From Flectonema sp. DT1601 (lineage: Eukaryota; Euglenozoa; Diplonemea; Diplonemida; Diplonemidae), in assembly GCA_964019425.1 (NCBI GenBank), contig OZ025793.1, positions 434,001-498,000 of the forward strand: DNA of 64,000 bases, read 5' to 3'. Within the stretch, counting starts at the first letter, position 1; each line of letters opens with the position of its first letter. Positions 33,669-44,504 of this stretch are shown in pieces. The position numbers were made by a program, and so were the translations under genes. The notes under the pieces are model-generated. The model ran no database searches, had not been told where the DNA came from, and saw nothing but the letters and a program-made list of their open reading frames with translations.

Positions 33669-35224
33669 ATTTTGCAATATTTATATCTGTATAAAAATAG
33701 TGATCACAAAAGGGAAGCCTTATTTTCCTAATGCGTCCTGACCTCCCTCCGTGCCTGTAGTTGCTGTTTGTGACTCTCAGGTCTCACATGTAAAACACCT
33801 CTCTTGGTATCACTATCACCAAAAAATAAACAGAAAAAAAAAAAAATAATAAAGGGTTGTCCTCTCTAGACAGGTCGCCTCACTGCCCATCCCCCTGCCC
33901 CCCTTGAAATCCCCCCCTGGAATACTTAATTCAGATTCACCCATAGTCATAACCTTTTCCTAAAGAAGAAATTGAAGAAGAAAAAAAAAAAAAATATATG
34001 TTGCGATTCTTCAATCCTCGAAGCATTTGTGGGATAAATTGCACTACCACACCTGCACATAAATAAGTATATTTCCTCTGATATGCGTAAGTATTGATAT
34101 CTTTATTTCTGATCTTATATATAACAGGTCATTTCTTTTGATCATCTCAAAACTTTCGGGGATGTTTTCGTTTTTTTTTATTTATTTTTTCTTTATTTAT
34201 TTTATTTCTTTTTTTTTTTTTCATTCTATTTTTGCTCACTGTTGTTGTTCGTCTCGTAGAGTTACGAGGACAACTTGGTTTGCATTTACAGTATTGCTTT
34301 CTTTGAGCGATTTGATGGTCTCCACTTTTTGTTCTAAGAAAACTATAGTTATAAAAAAAAAAAATTAAAAAAAGCCTCATTTCCCTCCATTTCACTTTTT
34401 CCCCATTAATGCGCGGTAGTGTTTCCCCGTTAGAAAAAAAAAAGAGAAAAAAAATACACTTTCTGAATTCTAGTAGTCTATTTATCTGCTTCAGTTTTTT
34501 TTTTATTTCTTCTTTTCATTTTATTTCTTTCTGGTTTTATTGTTTTTTTTTCACAACAACACGACCTGAATTATTTAAAAGAAGTAAGACTCACCATGCT
34601 GAGTTATCTTCAAGAAAAAGCAGTACTGAAGTGAAAGAGAGAAATAAAACAAAGGGGGGAAAAAAAAAATTAATGATAAAGCTACCCGACGATGTCAGTT
34701 GTGTTAGGTGAGCGCGATCTTTCTTCTCTATTTTTAGTTCCCTTTTGATTGCGTACATCTTCCCCTACCAACCCCCTTCATTTATGTTGTGTCTTTGGCA
34801 AAGAAACAAGAGAAGTTTCCCTGCAGCACATACTTGGTTGAGGAAGGTTCTAGTTACTGATACAAAAAAAGAAGGAAAGACAAAAAAAAAAAAAAAAAGC
34901 CCCAAGACCCGGAATTGAACAAAACAAGTGTAAATCCCCTACTCCGCATTCCCTCCAGTCATTCTCGAATAAGTGGTGTCTTCGCTATCGTTTGTTTTTG
35001 GTCTTCCTTTGAGATAGAAATATCAAAAAACCGAGATGTGAAATACGACTTATTCGATAGTGCCCACCCCAATGTTCTCCATTCCCTTGTGTTTCCCTGT
35101 TGATGTGTACTTCTTATTTGTGTTTGTTACTACCTTACTTCATTACTACAGACTTCAATGTACCTCCCTCCTCCTCATCAGAAGAACAGCTTGTCTGTTT
35201 TCTTCATCTCATCTTTTTATATCA
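33669..35224. other. Intergenic region
   Basis: No credible gene. T-rich and A-rich tracts are frequent, and ORFs of 60-100 codons read as Phe- or Lys-rich. The 3' flank of the membrane-protein gene lies at the left. TTTTTATATCAG (AG at 35223-35224) at the right is the likely acceptor of the next gene. Confidence 0.55.
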
Positions 35225-35264
35225 GGCACACGATATGTCTGTTGTGTTATAGTTGTGAAGATTA

Positions 35265-36092
35265 ATGTCACCCACACGATGGGGAACTAGTGGAATTGTT
35301 TTAGCATTCACTGGGATTATAACTATCTTGGTTGGTGTTGTACTCTGCCTGTCTGGGTTAAAAGGTGTTGCTCTAACTGAGGAATGGAGCGTTCATGTGT
35401 GCAGAGTTGAACGAGTTATCTATAGAGAAGTGCTGCTGCAAAACCCTCTAGTGATGCCGAGAGGAGCACAGCTGAGGCTTAAAACTGCTGTTCATCTTTC
35501 ATGGAATGATAAAGACAATATAAAACATATTGGTATCTGGAATGCTATAAATGGTGTAGTTAATTATGATACTATGTCTGGAGAGAAGACTTGGGATACT
35601 CTCATAGCCAATAGCCGTAAGAATATTATCGTAACATTAACATCTGGACAGACTTACCCAAATACGAGTACTCTAATAAATTGGTATCGACAATCAAAGA
35701 TAAATGAGAAACCATACGAAGTTGAATTACTTCCAAGTCAGGTTGAAGTTGTAAAGATCACCACCGCTTCGTATTTTGGTGGATCAGATATCGTAACTAT
35801 ATATCCAAGTTCTAAGACACCAATTATGTGCTTTGCACCAACTCAGTGTACTGAAGGTTGTATGTTGATGGTTTCTGACCCAGAAATCGTACGGTCAAAA
35901 GCTGAACGAATTCTCATAACTGGCTTCATCTTTACTTTTACAGTCATCTGTTGTTTTGCAATTGTTCAGAAAGCAACCAGAGACTCTCTTTGTCACTTTC
36001 AATCTTCTGCAACAAGTTTCTGCACAGCAGTCGTTTCATTCGCAGAAAACCCCGAAGAGAGAACACCACTTGTGAGTAGGCAACATGCTTAA
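35265..36092 (+). CDS. Two-span membrane protein with a lumenal domain
   Basis: A 275-residue protein. A hydrophobic span near the N-terminus (about residues 9-32, GIVLAFTGIITILVGVVLCL) acts as a signal anchor. About 185 residues of mixed helix/strand sequence with several Cys follow, then a second span (about 220-240, ILITGFIFTFTVICCFAIV) and a ~35-residue tail containing EERTPLV, which resembles an acidic dileucine-type endosomal sorting signal. The topology suggests both ends in the cytosol with the middle domain lumenal or extracellular. Some TMEM43-like proteins look similar in outline, but I cannot confirm that. The acceptor AG at 35223-35224 lies ~40 bases before the start. Confidence 0.75.
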   Translation: MSPTRWGTSGIVLAFTGIITILVGVVLCLSGLKGVALTEEWSVHVCRVERVIYREVLLQNPLVMPRGAQLRLKTAVHLSWNDKDNIKHIGIWNAINGVVNYDTMSGEKTWDTLIANSRKNIIVTLTSGQTYPNTSTLINWYRQSKINEKPYEVELLPSQVEVVKITTASYFGGSDIVTIYPSSKTPIMCFAPTQCTEGCMLMVSDPEIVRSKAERILITGFIFTFTVICCFAIVQKATRDSLCHFQSSATSFCTAVVSFAENPEERTPLVSRQHA

Positions 36093-36483
36093 CTAAAACA
36101 ATTAGAGTTATTGTTCTTTAGGGTAATTTGTTATTATTTTTATTATTTTGTATCTTTTTTTTTTCACGGATAACTTTGTAAATATATCTTCTTCAGCCTC
36201 CTTTCGAAACACTGTTGGCTGTTAAGTCTATTAGTTTACTTGCTTGGGATCGGCACTTTTTGTATATTTTGTTTTCTTTCATCGTTTTTTTTGTTAATGT
36301 TTGTATTTTAATATTCAATTCCTGGACACAAACTTACTAATTTTAAAATATTTATTTGTTGGGTGTGATCTTTAGTCTTATCTTGTTCATTCTTCTTCCA
36401 GGCAATTACTATGTTTTTTTTTTTTTTTAAAATTAAAATTGCGGTGTAATTTTTTTTATTTCATAAAATAATTACTCCAACAG
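36093..36483. other. Intergenic region
   Basis: About 390 bp of AT-rich spacer with T runs (36416-36428) and ending CTCCAACAG (AG at 36482-36483), the probable acceptor of the kinesin gene. Nothing else is seen. Confidence 0.5.
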
Positions 36484-36508
36484 CAACATTACGGTTGCCT
36501 AACAAAAT

Positions 36509-39085
36509 ATGTCTTCGGAAAAGAAAGAAACGATAAAAATATATTTGAGAGTGCGTCCTGCGAGAGATCCTTCAAAGAACTATCAAATTGACAAAGAATT
36601 CGACTCTGCGAAAATTAAATTTCATCTTGATAAGAATGTTCATAGTGAAGTTATAAATAATCAAATAGAAGACTACTCTTTTCAATTTACTGATGTTTTT
36701 GATAGAGAAACAACACAAGAACAGACCTTTGACAGAGTTGCAAAGGGATGCGTTGAGTCAGTTCTTCAAGGATACAACTCAACCATCTTTGCTTATGGTC
36801 AAACTGGAAGTGGAAAAACCTTTTCGATAACAGGAGGATCTGAGTCTTATGATCAACGAGGTATCATCCCGAGATCAATTGCCATGATATTCGATGCTGT
36901 AAAAAAGGATCCAACCGTCAATACGGAAATTCGAGTATCTTACATGCAAATCTATTCTGACAAAGGTCAAGACCTTCTCAACAAAGGTGAAGACGCTAAA
37001 TGTCTTGAAGACCTACCTAGAGTTACTGTAGCAGAAGGAGACGAAGAATTCATCGTTAAAGGTCTCGGTCAACATAAATGTGATCGCCAAGCAGACGCGC
37101 TCAACCTCCTATTTCTTGGTGACACAAACCGAATGTACTGTGAAACTACAATGAACAACAGCAGTAGTAGATCTCATTGTATATTTACTATTATGATCCA
37201 ACAACAGACACCTGGTTCAGCAATCGTAAGGAGATCAAAGCTCCACCTGGTTGATTTAGCAGGTTCCGAAAGAGTTAAAAAAACTGGTGCTGAAGGCCGA
37301 CTCCTCCAAGAGGCCAGATACATCAACCTTTCACTTCACTTCTTACAGGAAGTAATTACAGCACTTTGTGATAAAGCAGAAGGAAAACGAGATCACATCC
37401 CATACAGGCAATCGCTGATGACAATGGTACTGAGAGACTCATTGGGAGGTAATTGTAAAACTGTAATGTTGGCAACAGCTCATCCACAAGACTTGTGGAT
37501 GGATGAAACCATCTCTACTTGTAAATTTGCCCAACGAGTAGCCAGCATCAAAGTTAATGCGAGAGTGAATGAGGAAACAGATCCGACTCTTTTGGTTAAA
37601 AAACTACGTTCAGAAGTAGCAACTCTCAAAGAAGAGCTCGCAATGTATCGAAAAGGTGACCAGGCAGGTGATCGTATCCTCTCAACCGATGAGAAGGACC
37701 GTTGTAGAGAAGCACTCGATAGATATTTAAAAAATGACAATCCTGAAGAAAACCTTACTGGATTAGAAGGAGACCTGGCTAGAATATTTTATTGTTTTTC
37801 AGTTTTAAAGGATACTGTAAATGCAAAGGGAGGAGCTCTTACTCAAACACCAGCTGTTCAGTCTGGAACACCAAAGACGAATCCTTCAACTCCTGATGTC
37901 AGTCCTGAGAGTGGAGGAGTTGAGGGAGTAAATGCAAAGCAATATCATCAATTGCAATTACAACTTCAATACAAAGACAATGAATTGAACATGTTACTTG
38001 GGATTGTTCAAAAATATCAAAGAAGGAAGCGAACTCTTGCAACTCAAACAGGACTTGACTGCGACGTGAGTCAATCAGATCATCAAAATCCCAGAATTCC
38101 AACACCTCCTTCAAAACCTCCTTCGATGACAAGAGAAGATCAACACAATCAAGTTAAGATGGTATCAGTGCAACATCAACTAGCTTCTGATTATAATTTA
38201 GAAAGTCTTGATACCCACGGCTTAGAATTATTTAAAGACACGGCGAGTGCTTTCGAACAATTCCGCCGATCTTGGCGAAAATTTGAACAAGTTGAAAGAC
38301 AAAAAGATGAGCAACGAACCCGCTGTGACCGCGCCAAATCTCTGGCTGCTACGGTATGTTGATATCCTTGTCGGTGATTCTCAAATCTATGGTAAAGGCA
38401 GGAGGAAAGAAAAAAAAACAGATTAACTCGCACTCCTCTCAAATCACAACTACGAAAAATAAAATTCAACAACTTCGAGCAGAACGTGCAACACAAGGAT
38501 GGGAAGAACCTCATCCCGAAGAGAAGCAGGTATTCATATTAGTTATTGTTGTGTTGATTCACTCGGGTGTTGTGCAACTGCCTGTCAATACATGACGTTC
38601 TTAAACATATAAAAACAATAATAATAAAACAGTTGTTTACCGTACTCGACAGAGAGAAGACAGCTTATCGTAAGCTGGTGGCCGAGTTGTCAGAAGAAAA
38701 AAAGGTGTACGAACACTTCCAAAATATACTTAGGGGTGTAAGCGCAAAACTGACGTCTGATTTTGAAAGTTGGTGGTCTCTACGAAAATGGCAACTTACT
38801 GGTTCCCAAGGCAGGAGTGACAGCATAGTGGCGTTCAGTGATAAGAAATTCGCAGAAAGATCTACAGAACTGTCTCGTGGTATGAGTGAAGTAAAAACTA
38901 TAAATCAAACCTTGACACAACCAGATCCGGTAGTTCAAAAGTATCCGTCAGCCACCCACCAACAAATTAATCGTCCTCGAGGCGCTGCCCCTGATCATGA
39001 AGTTCAAAGCGAACTTCAAAAGCTCTTTCAGGCCAGAGATCGCTTGAAGGATATCAATCAGGGACCAGCAAGCTTACCAGGTTAG
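36509..39085 (+). CDS. Kinesin-9 family motor protein, three exons
   Basis: Exons are 36509-38353, 38422-38529 and 38633-39085 (introns of 68 and 103 nt; donors GTATGT and GTATTC, acceptors AACAG); 801 residues. The N-terminal motor domain (1-~360) has the P-loop GQTGSGKT at 97-104, switch I NNSSSRSH and switch II DLAGSER. The segment YINLSLHFLQEVITALCDK with IPYRQSLMTMVLRDSLGGNC is typical of kinesin-9 (KIF6/KIF9), which works in the flagellum on the central pair and in motility. A coiled-coil neck and a Pro/Ser-rich linker follow. The spliced third exon adds a helical tail ending KDINQGPASLPG. Without splicing the protein would lose this tail at 38362. Confidence 0.92.
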
Positions 39086-39529
39086 GCAAATACAATCTTA
39101 ACTTTCCTTCAATACTTTTTATACTTAGCCGTGCCAAGTCTGTTTTGCACGTCGTATTTCGTGTTGCAAAAGGATACTTCCCTCCGAAAGAGATGGATTC
39201 AAAAAAAAAAAATGAAAAAACCAAAAGGAAGCAGGAAGTTACTGTGCTGAGACTACGATACTTGAAAAAATATTTCTTTTTCTGCATCTCAGTAGCTTAG
39301 TTGTTTTTTGTTTGTTCCCAAAATTGAGGGAAAACTTTCGCCTGATTTTTCCTTATTTTAGTACACATTTTTCTGTTACGTTTTGTTCTGTTTTTATTTA
39401 TTTATTGTTTTTAAGCCTTAAAGATTTTTCTTTTTCCCATAGAATTTTTTTTTTTTTTTTTTTTTTTTTGTTGTTGAAAATAAGAATAGGAATGTGTGGT
39501 AACCATTATATTCAAAACAGTACTACAAA
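39086..39529. other. Intergenic region with a long T run
   Basis: About 440 bp holding the 3' flank of the kinesin gene and a T run at 39447-39469. The AG at 39519-39520 (TTCAAAACAG), 9 bases before the next ATG, is the likely acceptor. Confidence 0.5.
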
Positions 39530-42500
39530 ATGCCTCCAAAGAGGGGAGGTGGAAAGAAGTATCCACCTGGTTCAGTGTTGGGAGCCACTAGAAGCCGAAT
39601 ACAAAGACAGAAGAAAGATTCATCTGAGCCAACAAAATGTCACAAGCCTTGGTCACAATCACAACGTGTTGCTGGGCCTATGAGAAGTAATGCCGCCCGA
39701 TTTCCTAAAGACCTCGACCCTGATGATCGTGACTTCGCTAACCTTCCACAGCCTGATGCTCCTTATGGAAAATGGGGACACACTCCTCGTTTCAAGGATG
39801 CTGATAAACAGGGAGCTCACGCATACCTCGACCCCGACTACGACACCAAATCTAAACTTGAAAGAGATCAAGGTCGTACAACTTCTCAATTTAAAGATTC
39901 GGCAGCGAAGAGCAGGATCGATGATGATCATCAAGATGGTTCTTCGTTTATGCCAACACATAAAGAATGGTGTGAGTCGAAACCATTTGACGGTCCAATG
40001 GCAAGCCGCGCTCGTCGCTTTTCTGGAGAGCAGGAAACGGACGAGAGGGATTTCCCAGACATTCAGCCGGAAAGGGAACACGACTGGAATGGAAAGTGGA
40101 GGGACACACCTAGAGATCACAAGGATAAGCAAAGTGGAGCCCACGCATACCTCGACCCCGACTACGACACCAAATCTAAACTTGAAAGAGATCAAGGTCG
40201 TACAACTTCTCAATTCAAAGATTCGGCAGCGAAGAGCAGGATCGATGATGATCACCAAGATGGTTCTTCATTTATGCCAACACATAAAGAATGGTGTGAG
40301 TCGAAACCATTTGACGGTCCAATGGCAAGCCGCACTCGTCGCTTTTCTGGGGAGCAGGAAACGGACGAGAGGGATTTCCCAGACATTCAGCCGGAAAGGG
40401 AGCACGACTGGGATGGAAGGTGGAGGGACACACCTAGAGATCAGAAAGATAAGCAAAGTGGAGCCCACGCGTACCTCGACCCCGACTACGACACCAAATC
40501 TAAACTTGAAAGAGATCAAGGTCGTACAACTTCTCAATTCAAAGATTCGGCAGCGAAGAGCAGGATCGATGATGATCATCAAGATGGTTCTTCGTTTATG
40601 CCAACACATAAAGAATGGTGTGAGTCGAAACCATTTGACGGTCCAATGGCAAGCCGCACTCGTCGCTTTTCTGGGGAGCAGGAAACGGACGAGAGGGATT
40701 TCCCAGACATTCAGCCGGAAAGGGAACACGACTGGAATGGAAAGTGGAGGGACACACCTAGAGATCACAAGGATAAGCAAAGTGGAGCCCACGCATACCT
40801 CGACCCCGACTACGACACCAAATCTAAACTTGAAAGAGATCAAGGTCGTACAACTTCTCAATTCAAAGATTCGGCAGCGAAGAGCAGGATCGATGATGAT
40901 CACCAAGATGGTTCTTCATTTATGCCAACACACAAAGAATGGTGTGAGTCGAAACCATTTGACGGTCCAATGGCAAGCCGCGCTCGTCGCTTTTCTGGAG
41001 AGCAGGAAACGGACGAGAGGGATTTCCCAGACATTCAGCCGGAAAGGGAACACGACTGGAATGGAAAGTGGAGGGACACACCTAGAGATCACAAGGATAA
41101 GCAAAGTGGAGCCCACGCATACCTCGACCCCGACTACGACACCAAATCTAAACTTGAAAGAGATCAAGGTCGTACAACTTCTCAATTCAAAGATTCGGCA
41201 GCGAAGAGCAGGATCGATGATGATCATCAAGATGGTTCTTCGTTCATGCCAACACATAAAGAATGGTGTGAGTCGAAACCATTTGACGGTCCAATGGCAA
41301 GCCGCGCTCGTCGCTTTTCTGGAGAGCAGGAAATGGACGAGAGGGATTTCCCAGACATTCAGCCAGAAAGGGAGCACGACTGGAACGGAAAGTGGAGGGA
41401 CACACCTAGAGATCAGAAAGATAAGCAAAGTGGAGCCCACGCATACCTCGACCCCGACTACGACACCAAATCTAAACTTGAAAGAGATCAAGGTCGTACA
41501 ACTTCTCAATTCAAAGATTCGGCAGCGAAGAGCAGGATCGATGATGATCATCAAGATGGTTCTTCGTTTATGCCAACACATAAAGAATGGTGTGAGTCGA
41601 AACCATTTGACGGTCCAATGGCAAGCCGCGCTCGTCGCTTTTCTGGAGAGCAGGAAACGGACGAGAGGGATTTCCCAGACATTCAGCCGGAAAGGGAGCA
41701 CGACTGGGATGGAAGGTGGAGGGACACACCTAGAGATCAGAAAGATAAGCAAAGTGGAGCCCACGCGTACCTCGACCCCGACTACGACACCAAATCTAAA
41801 CTTGAAAGAGATCAAGGTCGTACAACTTCTCAATTCAAAGATTCGGCAGCGAAGAGCAGGATCGATGATGATCATCAAGATGGTTCTTCGTTCATGCCAA
41901 CACATAAAGAATGGTGTGAGTCGAAACCATTTGACGGTCCAATGGCAAGCCGCGCTCGTCGCTTTTCTGGAGAGCAGGAAACGGACGAGAGGGATTTCCC
42001 AGACATTCAGCCAGAAAGGGAACACGACTGGAATGGAAAGTGGAGGGACACACCTAGAGATCACAAGGATAAGCAAAGTGGAGCCCACGCATACCTCGAC
42101 CCCGACTACGACACCAAATCTAAACTTGAAAGAGATCAAGGTCGTACAACTTCTCAATTCAAAGATTCGGCAGCGAAGAGCAGGATCGATGATGATCATC
42201 AAGATGGTTCTTCGTTCATGCCAACACATAAAGAATGGTGTGAGTCGAAACCATTTGACGGTCCAATGGCAAGCCGCACTCGTCGCTTTTCTGGGGAGCA
42301 GGAAACGGACGAGAGGGATTTCCCAGACATTCAGCCGGAAAGGGAGCACGACTGGGATGGAAGGTGGAGGGACACACCTAGAGATCAGAAAGATAAGCAA
42401 AGTGGAGCCCACGCATACCTCGACCCCGACTACGACACCAAATCTAAACTTGAAAGAGATCAAGGTCGTACAACTTCTCAATTCAAAGATTCGGCAGCGA

Positions 42501-43892
42501 AGAGCAGGATCGATGATGATCACCAAGATGGTTCTTCGTTTATGCCAACACATAAAGAATGGTGTGAGTCGAAACCATTTGACGGTCCAATGGCAAGCCG
42601 CACTCGTCGCTTTTCTGGGGAGCAGGAAACGGACGAGAGGGATTTCCCAGACATTCAGCCGGAAAGGGAGCACGACTGGGATGGAAGGTGGAGGGACACA
42701 CCTAGAGATCAGAAAGATAAGCAAAGTGGAGCCCACGCGTACCTCGACCCCGACTACGACACCAAATCTAAACTTGAAAGAGATCAAGGTCGTACAACTT
42801 CTCAATTCAAAGATTCGGCAGCGAAGAGCAGGATCGATGATGATCATCAAGATGGTTCTTCGTTTATGCCAACACATAAAGAATGGTGTGAGCCGAATCC
42901 GAACGGTGGAATGATGTCCAGCAGGGAAGACAGATTTGGTAACGATGATCTACCAAAAGACGTTACACCAGATGCTGGTTTTTACGATCCTAGTTCGTTG
43001 GATTCAAAGAAGGGTCTCGCAAAGACCACTGCTGATCGCTTTAAATATAAAGAGTACGATGGTGCGGATTACGTTTCTCCACATGAAGAAGCCATCACAG
43101 GAGGAAGAATTATGTATGTGACTAATTCTATGACTATTTTAATAAAATAAATGAAAAATATAATTCAACAACAGGGTCGAGGACAAACATCCTCCAACTG
43201 ACTCGCACATCACACAAAATGTTGAGTTTCTGGCTCCTCCAACTGGCATAGAGAAGTGTGGAGCTACGGACTGGATGTTTAAGTCTGGAGCTATCAGATC
43301 ACCAGACATGATGACTAGCGACTATGAAGATGGACATGAAGACAGACAATATAGTAATGCTGTACTTCCAGATATCACTGCTGATATGAAAGTAAATGCT
43401 GCTCCAAGTTTTAACTCAAAATCTAAGAGATTTGGTGATCAACACAGTGTGACTGACGCAGTAACATATTTAGATGACTTGGTACAGCCACCAAATAGAG
43501 AGAACGCTTCCTGGATGTTTAAACCACCATCATCACGAAGTGTACCGCACGCTGTAGAACTTGACCAAGACAGACGGGACTATGGAAACGTTCCCGAGGT
43601 ATTAGCAACAACGGGTGTGAAGTTCCCTGTTGCCGCAAGATTTCCTCCAGTGCTGTTTCCAGAAGAAAAGCCGGGACCAGGTGCCTACGATCCCGATTTG
43701 GATCGTGGTAATGCTGCCTTATTTCCAAAGGATAAGAGATTCAAAGACGGTGAAATTAATGATGCCCCATACTACACTATTCCTGGACTGGCTGACGAGA
43801 GTGAACAGACTTCGAGACAAGCACATGCCGCAGGACTCGGTTTTGGATCGACAAATCTGAGATTCGATGAAGAAGATGAATTCGATGAGTGA
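39530..43892 (+). CDS. Large repeat protein with SHIPPO-like end, two exons
   Basis: Exon 1 is 39530-43113 and exon 2 is 43175-43892 across a 61-nt GTATGT...AACAACAG intron; 1433 residues. After a basic N-terminus (MPPKRGGGKKYPPGSVLG), residues ~95-1120 are nine and a half tandem copies of a 108-residue unit with HAYLDPDYDTKSKLERDQGR, KEWCESKPFDGPMASR and ERDFPDIQPEREHDW. Non-repeated sequence follows, and the exon-2 tail includes PEEKPGPGAYDPDLDRGN, the PGPGAY-type (STPGR/SHIPPO) motif of microtubule-associated flagellar proteins. It is highly charged with no membrane span. It is most likely a structural flagellar or cytoskeletal protein; repeat number sets its length and may vary between alleles. 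Confidence 0.85.
39801..42887 (+). repeat. 324-bp coding tandem repeats (about 9.5 copies)
   Basis: The period is exactly 324 bp (for example GTGAGTCGAAACC at 39972, 40296, 40620 and on to 42564; the last boundary at 42888 has GTGAGCCGAATCC). Copies are nearly identical. The few variable sites occur in a mosaic: Arg-Ala-Arg or Arg-Thr-Arg after MAS, DWNGKW or DWDGRW, DHKD or DQKD. Because no copy contains a stop in two other frames, long spurious ORFs run through the array on both strands. Confidence 0.95.
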
Positions 43893-44504
43893 TACTTGAA
43901 ATTCGTGCTTCAGCCATGTGTAGAACGAAACTATTTTTTCAGAGGGAATTGAACTAAACGTGCGAAGTCGACTATCGAAGAACAAAAATAGCGATTCTGC
44001 TGTTTTTTAGTACGTTTTTTTTTTTCCACCTTTTCTTTTTCTGTTGTTGTTTTTTAATTTATTGTTTTTTTTCCCCTTTATACGACCGATTTCAGCAGTT
44101 AGTTTTCCCTTTTTTTTTTTTTTTTTTTTTTTCTTTTTTCCCGGTGTCAGTTCCGATTGTCTCAAAAGCAAATTAAGTGTTTCCTCTTTTGTGGAAAAAA
44201 TATTGCCCTGCATTCTATTCCATTTTTTTTGGAAAAACACCCTTTACTGTTGACATTTGAGGCGAATTCACTACTCCCATTCCTGCTTTCAAAAACCCTC
44301 CCAGTGTTCTTTGTCTTCCCCAAAACCTGCTACGTATTTGAGTTGAAACCACGTGTTCTCTCTCTCTTGATGGTTATTTCATTCTTTTTTTTCCCTTGGT
44401 TATTGTACAGCAAATATGTCTCGTCCCATTATTTCATTCCTTGTTGCGTTTTTTTTTCTTTAAATTATCGGTTTTCCCCCCCTTCCAATTCAGACAGTAA
44501 TGCG
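43893..44504. other. Intergenic region, pyrimidine-rich
   Basis: About 610 bp. It contains T runs (44110-44132) and ends with a C/T tract and AATTCAG (AG at 44492-44493), the acceptor for the transporter gene. An open frame from 44157 runs through this tract into the transporter, but its residues are Phe/Leu/Ser from T-rich sequence and are not counted as coding. Confidence 0.6.

Noticed and set aside
39690-42914. Very long open frames in other frames (1074 codons on +, 653 codons on -) across the repeat protein
   Set aside because: They arise because one stop-free 324-bp unit is repeated. Their residues are biased, and the frame with proper start, intron and PGPGAY tail is the one at 39530.
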